This document shows, piece by piece, positions 56,532 to 64,000 of a stretch of DNA of 64,000 nt; positions within the stretch are counted from its first letter, which is position 1, and each line of letters starts with the position of its first letter. Under the pieces are notes generated by a model. It was not told the DNA's origin. It searched no databases and saw only the letters and a program-made list of their open reading frames with translations. The DNA lies in the NCBI GenBank assembly GCA_963827705.1, contig CAWHBN010000011.1, forward strand, positions 29,467 through 93,466, in the 5' to 3' direction. The position numbers were made by a program, and so were the translations under genes. The DNA comes from JACDAN01 sp963827705. GTDB taxonomy: Bacteria; Actinomycetota; Thermoleophilia; Gaiellales; Gaiellaceae.

Positions 56532-58388
56532 ATGACAACGAGAGTCGAGCAGCAGAGGAAGACAAAGCAAGTCGGGGGCCTCGTGACCGGTCTCGAGCGG
56601 ATCTCGATCTGGGGCTTGCTGGGAGGGCTGATTCCGTTCGCCCTCGCGTTCGCGGTCTATCTGTTCGCCTTTCTCGAGATACGACCGGGTGCGACCGGCG
56701 ACGAGCCGCACTACCTCATCACTGCCGAGAGCATCGCGTACGACCTCGACGTCGATCTCAGGAATGACTACGCCAGCGCTGAGCGGGTGCTCCGGATGGT
56801 GAACGTGTTCCCGCTCGGACCCGACGCCTTCGTCTACAAAGACTCCGGCGAGCTGCGGCCATTCCGTGGCGTTGGTCTGCCTGCTGTGCTCGCGCCGGGA
56901 GCCGCTCTCGGCGGGCTCACCGGAGCACGCATCGTCATGGTGCTCATCGCGGCGCTCCTGGCCGATCAGCTCTACCGCCTGCTTCGAGACCTCCGGCTCC
57001 GATGGCGGTATCGAGTTCTTGCGTGGGCAGCAGCGGTTTTCTGCCTCCCGGTCGTCGTCTTCACCAGTCAGATCTACCCCGAGCTAGCCGGTGCATTGCT
57101 AGTCGTCGCCGCATTTCGAGTGATGATCGTCGGCGCGTCGAGGCCTATTGCACTCGCCCTGGGGTCGAGTGCTGCCGTTGCTCTCGTCTGGCTCCATGTG
57201 CGCTATTTCCCTCTCTCCGTCGGCCTTCTCTTCGGGCTCACCCTTGCTGCCTGCCTACGGGATTGGAGCCCCGGTCGTCGAGGCCGCGGACTCAAGGGGA
57301 CCATCCAGGCCGCTTGGGCGATCGTGGTTCGGTGTGCCGTCGTCCTCACCAGTCGCTGGCGCTCGATCACGCTGCCGGTCCTCGCGCCCTACGCGATCGG
57401 ATTCGTGCTGCTCGCCCTCGCTTTCCAGCACTGGTATGGGAGTCCCGATCTCCATGCCCCATACGAGGCATACGGAGATCCCGCGGTCGGGACCGGACGC
57501 TGGGACTTCTGGTACCACTACGCGCTGAGGGACCTCCTCGACCCAGTCGTCGGTTGGATTCCCTTCGCGCCGGTGCATTGGCTCGGATTCGCCGGCCTCG
57601 GATGCCTCGTGGTGATGTTCGGCTGGCCCGCGGCAGGGGCGATCGCAGTGGCCGCCGGCTACGAGCTGCTCATCTCAAGTGTCGGAACCGGAGTCGGCTT
57701 TGGCTTGCCCGCGCGCTATCCGATGATCGTCGTTCCGCTCATTGCCGTACCGCTGGCGGTCGTGATCCAGAAGATCCGGATCGCGCTGGTGATCTTCGTG
57801 CCGCTGTTCGCCGTCTCGCTCGTCTTCGCCCTGGCTGCCGCGCGTAACTTTGGGCAGCTCTATCCCGGCGACGTGCAGCGGATCTTCGGAATGCGGAGCA
57901 CGGCTCCGGCTTTCCCGGAGCTGGCCGGGGTTCTGGCTCCGCTGTCCTTCACCCTGGCGCCGGACGCACCGCCGGCGCCCGCGACGGGGAGGCTTGAAGG
58001 AGCCCAGGTCGTCGGAAGGGCGGGCCGAGACAAGCCCGGGTTCCTCCGGTACGGGCCGTACGTCGGGCTGAAGGAAAACGAGGCATATCTGGCGACGTTC
58101 TCCCTTGCAGCCGCGGGGATCGATCCCGACGAGATCGTCGGGATAGTTGAGGTCACCTCGGGAGGGGCCGTTCTTGCCAGCAAGCCGCTCACCGGCCGTC
58201 AGCTCTCGCCGTTTCCCAGCCTCATCAACATCGACCTGCCATTCACGACCCCGGGCGGCTTTGTCGAGACGCGCGTCTACTACCGCGGTCGGGGTACGCT
58301 GCGAGCAGGTCTGATCAGCGTCCAGCCGATCGCACCGGTCGACCCGCCAACCCGCTTTCGCGACTGGCCTCTCGTATTCATGTGGTAG
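56532..58388 (+). CDS. Large membrane glycosyltransferase, GT-C/GT39-like
   Basis: A 618-residue intact protein; ATG 56532 follows the GT2 gene by 14 bp. Ten or more helices fill residues 25-470. The first external loop has GATGDEPHYLITAESIAYDL; a DE pair in this loop is the catalytic and metal-binding site of ArnT/PMT-like GT-C enzymes. The last 150 residues are soluble (ATGRLEGAQVVGRAGRDKPG, ETRVYYRGRGTLRAGL) and beta-rich. It probably uses the polyprenyl-P sugar made by the upstream gene to decorate a surface glycan or protein. Confidence 0.8.
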   Translation: MTTRVEQQRKTKQVGGLVTGLERISIWGLLGGLIPFALAFAVYLFAFLEIRPGATGDEPHYLITAESIAYDLDVDLRNDYASAERVLRMVNVFPLGPDAFVYKDSGELRPFRGVGLPAVLAPGAALGGLTGARIVMVLIAALLADQLYRLLRDLRLRWRYRVLAWAAAVFCLPVVVFTSQIYPELAGALLVVAAFRVMIVGASRPIALALGSSAAVALVWLHVRYFPLSVGLLFGLTLAACLRDWSPGRRGRGLKGTIQAAWAIVVRCAVVLTSRWRSITLPVLAPYAIGFVLLALAFQHWYGSPDLHAPYEAYGDPAVGTGRWDFWYHYALRDLLDPVVGWIPFAPVHWLGFAGLGCLVVMFGWPAAGAIAVAAGYELLISSVGTGVGFGLPARYPMIVVPLIAVPLAVVIQKIRIALVIFVPLFAVSLVFALAAARNFGQLYPGDVQRIFGMRSTAPAFPELAGVLAPLSFTLAPDAPPAPATGRLEGAQVVGRAGRDKPGFLRYGPYVGLKENEAYLATFSLAAAGIDPDEIVGIVEVTSGGAVLASKPLTGRQLSPFPSLINIDLPFTTPGGFVETRVYYRGRGTLRAGLISVQPIAPVDPPTRFRDWPLVFMW

Positions 58389-58550
58389 GCGACGTCCTTG
58401 CCGCGTGGTTGTTCGCCCAGGTCATGATGCTCAGGCGACAACGAGTGAGGTCGAACGAGAACGATTCGGAGCATTCGGCCGGCTCGGGAGGCCCGCCGAC
58501 CCAGGCCTCCGACGCCTGACGCTCTGAGCGCCCGTACGCTCGAGCCCGGC

Positions 58551-59707
58551 ATGCACATCTGCCTCGTCTACGACCTGCTCTATCCCTACACCATCGGCGG
58601 CGGGGAGCGCTGGTACCGCAGCCTCGCCGAAGCTCTCGCCGGGGAGGGGCATCGCGTCACCTACCTGACGCTGCGTCACTGGCCCGATGGCGAGGTCGTG
58701 GAGATACCGGGAGTCGAGGTCGTGCCCGTCGGGCCGAGACTCGAGTTCTACACCGCAGGTGGACGGAGGCGGATCGCCCCAGCTCTTCGCTTCGGCTGGG
58801 GGTCTCTCACGACATCTAGCCCGCGACGGTGCTCGCTATGACGTGGTCCACACTGCTTCGTTCCCGTACTTCTCGCTGCTCGCGGCTGCGCTGGCTCGGC
58901 GGCGGCATCGATTTCGGATCGTCGTCGATTGGTTCGAGGTCTGGTCGAGTGAGTACTGGCGCGACTACCTGGGACCAGTCGGGGGGCGAATCGGGCTCGC
59001 GGTGCAACGTCGCTGTATCCGGGTGCCGCAACAGGCCTTCTGCTTCTCGCGGTTGTTCGAACAACGGCTTCGGGAGCAGGGCCTGCAGGGCGACGTGACG
59101 GTGCTCGAGGGAATCTACGCCGGCCCCGGCGGCACGCCGCCCCGAGCCCGCCGAGCCGGTCGTCGTCTTCGCCGGGCGACACATCCCGGAGAAGCAGGCG
59201 CCCGCCCTTGTACCCGCCATCGCTCTTGCGCGCGCAGCGCGTGCCCGAGCTTCGTGGCGTGATCTTCGGCAATGGTCCCGCTCGACCCGAGGTGCTGCGC
59301 TTGATCGCCGAGTACGGGGCTCGTTGGTGCGGTGCAAGCCCCTGGGTTCGTGGCGGGGAGGACCGATTGCGCGCCACGCTTCGACGTGCGCTCTGCCTCG
59401 CGTTGCCCGTCCAGGCGCGAGGGTTACGGCCTCGTGGTCGTCGAAGCCGCGGCACTCGGCGTGCCGACCGTGGTCGTGAGGCGGCCCGGACAACGCCGCC
59501 ACCGAGCTCGTCGAGGAAGGCGAGAACGGAGCCATGGCCAACTCCGTCCAGCCCTCTGAGCTGGCGGCCGCAATCCTCCGCGTGCACGCGGCCGGGCCGG
59601 CGCTGCGCGAATCCACCGCCGCCTGGTACGGCCGCAACGCCGACCGGCTCTCCCTCGATCGGTCGCTCGAGACCGTACTCGCCGCGTACGTTCGAAGTCC
59701 GGCGTGA
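58551..59707 (+). CDS. GT4-family glycosyltransferase, several frameshifts
   Basis: ATG 58551 starts HICLVYDLLYPYTIGGGERW and EIPGVEVVPVGPRLEFYTAG. After a shift near 58795: HLARDGARYDVVHTASFPYF, FRIVVDWFEVWSSEYWRDYL and CFSRLFEQRLREQGLQGDVT. Further shifts near 59135-59490 connect VVVFAGRHIPEKQ, LRGVIFGNGPARPEVLRLI, REGYGLVVVEAAALGVPTVV and AATELVEEGENGAMANSVQ. A full GT-B enzyme of about 385 residues. The stop overlaps the next start by 4 bp. Confidence 0.75.
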
Positions 59708-60851
59708 ACCTCGCGGTCGGCCTGAACGCGCTTCACCTCGTGCCGGGAGAGACAGGCGGGTCAGAGCTGTACGCACGCCGCCTCGTCGGCGCACTCGCCG
59801 CCGCAGACGACGCTCCTCGGCTGGTCGTGTTCGCCGCAAATGAAGCGGCCGCATCGCTCGCGGCCGAGCCCTGGGGGGAGCGCGTCGAGATCGTTCGAGT
59901 CCCCGTTCACGCACGCAACCGAGCCAGGCGCGTCCTCGCCGAGCAGACGACACTGCGCCGGGCCGTCGCACGCGCCCGCGTGCGAGCTTGTTGGCGAGAA
60001 CCTCTTCACGACGGCGCCGGCACTTCCCGGGTGTGCCGCAGGTGACAACGATCCTCGACGTCATCTACAAGCGGATCCCCGAGGCGCACCCAGGAGTGCT
60101 CACCTTTTACGGCATGCGCCTACTCGTTCCGCTGGCCGCCCGCCGTTCCCGTCGCGTGCTCACGCTCTCGCAGGCCGCGAAGGACGACATCGTCCATTTT
60201 CCTGCATGTGCCATCCGAGCGTGTCGACGTGACCTATCTCGGCCCCTGCGCTGCCCGCGACCGACCGGGTCCCGGCCGAGGAGATGCGGCAGCGGCTCGG
60301 GCTCGGGAACGAGCCGATCGTCCTCACGGTCTCGGCCAAGCGCCCGCACAAGAACCTCGATCGACTGTTCGAGGCCTTCCTCGGGATCGCCAACGAGCCC
60401 GGCCTACGCTTCGTCGTACCGGGTTACTCGACCTTCCACGAGCCCGCGCTACGAGGAGCGAGCCGAGGATCTGGGTGCCGGCGGGCGGATCCGGTTCACG
60501 GGCTGGCTCGAGGACGATCTCCTCGACGCGGCTCTATCGCGCGGCCTCGTGTTTCGTCTTCCCCTCTCTCGCGGAGGGCTTCGGCCTTCCCGTGCTCGAG
60601 GCGCTCGCCCGCGGCACGCCGACTGCCTGCTCGAACGCCTCATCGCTGCCGGAAGTCGCCGGCGACGCTGTCCTACTACTTCGACCCCTTGGACGTGGGA
60701 GAGATGACCCGGGCGATCGAGCGCCTGCTGACGGATGAAGCTCTGCGCGAGCAGTTTGCGCCGAGCTGGCCCGGAACGGGCGCGAACGTTCACATGGGAG
60801 GGGACCGCTCAGGCGACACTCGCGAGCTACGACCGGGCGCTGCGAGGCTGA
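59704..60851 (+). CDS. GT4-family glycosyltransferase, several frameshifts
   Basis: GTG 59704 starts NLAVGLNALHLVPGETGGSE, LYARRLVGALAAADDAPRLV. A shift near 59985 leads to VTTILDVIYKRIPEAHPGVL and LAARRSRRVLTLSQAAKDDI. Later pieces: RLGLGNEPIVLTVSAKRPHK, FTGWLEDDLLDA, SCFVFPSLAEGFGLPVLEAL and FDPLDVGEMTRAIERLLTDE. At least five shifts. About 380 residues; ends RALRG at 60849-60851, overlapping the convergent flippase gene by 25 bp. Confidence 0.75.
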
Positions 60852-62232
60852 CGGATACGCCCGAGCTCTGCGAGTAACTCCTCGGGGATGATGTGCAGTG
60901 CGAGGGCGAGGGCCACGTAGACGACGACTCCGGCGATCGCGAGGACCACGTTCGGTACCCCGGGGATGGCGGCGAGGACCGAAGTAGCGAGCCCGGCGGC
61001 CAGGACGCGCGGCAGGAACGACCACGCCGGACTCAATGCAGGAGAGCTCCGCACGAGCAGCCAGACCGCCCCGACAGCCAGGCACAGCTCGGCACCCACC
61101 ACGGCGGTGGCTGCGCCCATCCCACCCCACGCGCGGCCGAGAACGAGCGTTAGAGCAATGCTGACCGAGAGCGCGATTGCGTTTGCGAGAGAGGAGCTCT
61201 CTGTGTAGGCGAAGGCTGAGGAGTGCGTACGTAAAGACGGATGTGACCACCGCGACTCCGAGACCGAGCGCCTGGACTCGGAGCATGTCCGCCGCTCCCG
61301 CAAAGTCCGGCCCGGCGACGACGGCGATGGCGAACGGGGCTCCGATTGCGAGGACGACGGCGAGGCCACAGCCGAAGACCGCGGCGGCGCGGAAGGAGCG
61401 GTCCACGCCATAGGCGAGGCGGTCGTGGTCGTCGCTCGCCGCTCGCGCGAGAATCGGCAACAGCGCGCCGACAGCCAACTGCGGAACGATCATGAGCACC
61501 TCGACGATTCGAACGCTGCGGAGTAGAGACCCGTCTCCCGCTCCGTCGAGACGAGCGACATGAGCACGACCGCGACGCGGAAGTAAAGGAGTCCCGCAGC
61601 CGTTGCGAGAGCGTACGGCACGACATCGCGAAGGAGCGGTCGCCAACGGCTCGTCCGGAAAGAGGGCACCAGCGCGACCGCGCTGTGGACAAGCAACATC
61701 GTCCAGACGACGGCCACGAGGGTGATCGGAATCGGAACCGCAAGAAAGGCGAGCAAGCCAAGACCGGCCCACACGAACGCGAGCACCAGGACCACTGTGA
61801 TGGCCTGGCGGAAGAGGTCGATAGCCGTAACCCAGCCCAACCGCAGGCTCGCGACCAGTGGGGCAGCAAGGATCAGGTGGACGCTCCAGAGCACGAGCCC
61901 GACGCTCGCCAGGACGGTCCCACGACGAGCGATCGCTCGTAGCCCGCAGCGGCCGCGAACGCGGCTGCAAGCACGACTGCTGCCCCGCCGAGTACCAGGC
62001 GCATGCCCAGGAGATCGGCGATGACCGCGCGCCGGTCGGCGTCTCGGCGCACCGACGTCTCACGAACGGCAAGCGAGTGTAGGCCGCCGTCGAACATGCT
62101 CCCGACGATCGCGACGATCGCGAGGACCGTGACGTACTTGCCCGCGTCTTCCGGTCCGAGGTAGCGGAAGAGGCACCGCAGCCGATATCACCGTGAGCAG
62201 AACGCCGCCAGGTAGCCCGCTACCCGCAGCAC
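60827..62232 (-). CDS. Polysaccharide flippase (Wzx/MATE-like), several frameshifts
   Basis: Hydrophobic blocks in order: GKYVTVLAIVAIVGSMFDGG, LHSLAVRETSVRRDADRRAV, LGMRLVLGGAAVVLAAAFAA, FRQAITVVLVLAFVWAGLGL, PLLRDVVPYALATAAGLLYF, MIVPQLAVGALLPILARAAS, FGCGLAVVLAIGAPFAIAVV and NVVLAIAGVVVYVALALALH. This is the pattern of a lipid-linked oligosaccharide flippase with about 12-14 helices. Shifts near 62175, 61920, 61505 and 61205. The start is uncertain; GTG 62232 is the best candidate. Confidence 0.75.
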
Positions 62233-62341
62233 CCCTCCGCGGATTGCTGCTCCCCCGCCCCGGGACTCGCCAGAATGTCGAATTCGACCTGGGCGGGGAG
62301 GATCGGCCCGCTCGGCCTAGGGCCGCTCTGAGTCACCCGGG

Positions 62342-63237
62342 CTAGCCGGGCGGCTTGGTCATCGCCAGGCCGACGGACGTCCACCTTTGGGTATGTACGC
62401 CCATGCCTCCCAGACTCCGCTTGGCGCGCACAACGACATGCGGGTACGCATCGCCGCTTGTCGACGTGATCCGGTTGTCACTGTCCAGTTCGATCACGTT
62501 CACGGCCCCAGGCGAGAGCGTCGTATCGAGCGGCTGCACGAGCTCGAGCCCACTGGCTCGACAATCTCGGAGACGAGCGTCTTGGGCGTGAAGACACGCA
62601 TGGCCCCGAACATGCGTCCGCCAGTCGCGCGGCTACCTGCCTCCTGGACACTGCGCGTGACCAGACTGCGCCCGAGGAAGCACTCGGTCGCGATGAATGC
62701 GGCTCCTCCTGGTCGAAGAACGCGGCCGATCTCCGAGCCGAGCGTCGGATGTCTGCCCACGACCCGAAGTGCTCAATCGATGAGAGCGAGAAGACCGCGT
62801 CGAACGAGTCGTCCGGGAACTCAAGTTCCTTGGCATCCATATGCAGCACCTTGAGGTGCTGCTCCCGGAAGGGGTACGGCGAGAATGAGGCAGGATCCGT
62901 GAGCATCGTGCGGTCAGCCTCCTGCGCGCCGAAGGCTCCCTCACCGTAGATGTCGGTCGCGACGACCTTGCCGACCCGATTCGCGAGCCAGAACAGCGCG
63001 GTCTCGTGGCCGGCGCCGACCGAAAGGAACTCAACGTCCTCGCGAAGAAGCCCCCAGTCCTCGAAGAACAGCGTTAGCATCGCGTATTCCCAGTTCTTGC
63101 GGTGCTGGCGACAGCCGGCTCGAGATCGGGAACGATTCGTCGATTCGCGCCCGCACAATCGGATCGTCAAAGTCGCGGACATCGCAGAGCTTGACGTACT
63201 GCCGTTGCAACTTCATGTCGGCGATTTCTGCAGTCAT
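62342..63237 (-). CDS. SAM-dependent methyltransferase, several frameshifts
   Basis: ATG 63237 gives TAEIADMKLQRQYVKLCDVR and ARIDESFPI. After a shift near 63125: LREDVEFLSVGAGHETALFW, motif I with GAGHE, then KELEFPDDSFDAVFSLSSIE and HFGSW, motif II/III. Further frames: IGRVLRPGGAAFIATECFLG and LVQPLDTTLSPGAVNVIELD. About 295 residues. A class I methyltransferase, probably acting on a glycan. Divergent from the next gene with 166 bp between. Confidence 0.75.
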
Positions 63238-63403
63238 CGGGGGATGCCCGTCCCCGTACTCCGCGTGAGCCGTTCGAGGTCGGCGTCGGGGATTATCTCC
63301 ACGAGCTCGCGGAACGATACCGCGGCTGCGGGCCCAGCATTCGTTTGCGTTTGAAAGATCGCCGAGTTCCCGGGATGACGAAAACGCCTGAACATACGGC
63401 CAC

Positions 63404-64000
63404 GTGACCGCAGTCCACAGATCCTGCCGGCGGCCTCGCCCCACGACGCCATTACGGGTCAGGCCTTCGCTTGGCGCGACCTGCTGCGCGGTTGGGGCTA
63501 CGAGAGCGAGATCCTCGCTGAGCACGTCCACCCAGACCTGACGGGCACCGCATATACGCTCGACCGGTCGGGCAAGCGCCTCTTGAGCCAAGGTGGCGTA
63601 TCCTGCACTACGCGCTCTGGAGCGAGACCGTCGAGGTAGCACTGCGGCAAAGGGGCCTGTCGGGCTCTACTACCACAACATCACGCCTGGTGAGCTCTTG
63701 CGGGACTTCAGCCCGGCCGCCGCCGATCTGTGCGACCGGGGCGCGCCGCCCTCGCTTTCTTCCAGGGGCGCATCGAGTCGCTGATTGCCGTGTCGAGCTT
63801 CAATGCCGTGGACCTGCGTGAAGCGGGACTCGGCGAGGCGATGGTGGTCCCACTCCTCCTCGAACTACCCACCGAGGTGCCGCGGCGTGATCCGTCCCCG
63901 ATCCGGTCGTGCTGACCGTGGGCCGGATCGTCCCCAACAAGCGGCTCGAGGATGTGATCAAGGCTTTCACGCTCTACCAACGCCACCACGCGCCCGACGC
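63404..64000 (+). CDS. GT4-family glycosyltransferase, 3' end outside window, frame-broken
   Basis: GTG 63404 followed, after a one-base correction, by QILPAASPHDAITGQAFAWR, DLLRGWGYESEILAEHVHPD. Further frames: GPVGLYYHNITPGELLRDFS, LAFFQGRIESLIAVSSFNAV, DLREAGLGEAMVVPLLLELP and PVVLTVGRIVPNKRLEDVIK running off the end. The last block is the start of the GT-B donor domain, so the enzyme is a typical GT4 with roughly half its length here. Confidence 0.7.

Overview
The window is high-GC DNA with dense, often 4-bp-overlapping genes, many GTG/TTG starts, a clustered coenzyme F420 biosynthesis operon, heme genes hemE-hemH, two tandem sigma-70 factors and a LuxR-type ATPase regulator. This combination suggests an actinobacterium; the gene set fits the Thermoleophilia (Solirubrobacterales/Gaiellales-like), but that placement is inference, because there is no rRNA or other taxonomic marker here. 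No rRNA, tRNA, CRISPR array, insertion sequence or prophage was found.

Layout. 1-3 kb: end of a secreted cupredoxin-like protein, a Vgb-like beta-propeller and a membrane class III nucleotide cyclase. 3-8 kb: DeoR regulator with an MFS transporter fused to a HAD phosphatase, then two tandem sigma factors with matching leaders. 8-11.6 kb: a small blue-copper protein divergent from a large secreted protein with RTX-like repeats. 11.7-17.4 kb: a LuxR-family ATPase regulator and several hypothetical or secreted proteins. 17.4-22.4 kb: a minus-strand F420 operon (cofC-cofD-npdG-cofE-alpha/beta hydrolase-unknown protein). 22.4-26.3 kb: a PolX/PHP protein, then hemE-hemH with a small coupled gene. 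26.3-64 kb: a very large surface-polysaccharide locus with about fifteen glycosyltransferases, a Wzm/Wzt-like ABC exporter, a Wzx-like flippase, sugar-nucleotide enzymes (RmlC-like, GDP-mannose 3,5-epimerase-like, UDP-glucose dehydrogenase-like, other SDRs), several methyltransferases and large membrane proteins.

How it works together. In the polysaccharide locus, sugar-nucleotide enzymes would supply activated sugars, cytoplasmic GT2/GT4 enzymes assemble glycans, methyltransferases decorate or cap them, and the ABC pair and the flippase offer two export routes. One divergent permease/GT pair occurs twice; the copy next to hemE has lost most of its permease.

Quality caveat. About half of the genes, mostly in 26-30, 42-53 and 58-64 kb, are split by single-base shifts although protein homology continues unbroken across frames. 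This looks like indel errors in the assembly rather than mass gene decay. Coordinates for those genes span the reconstructed gene, with the approximate shift positions given.
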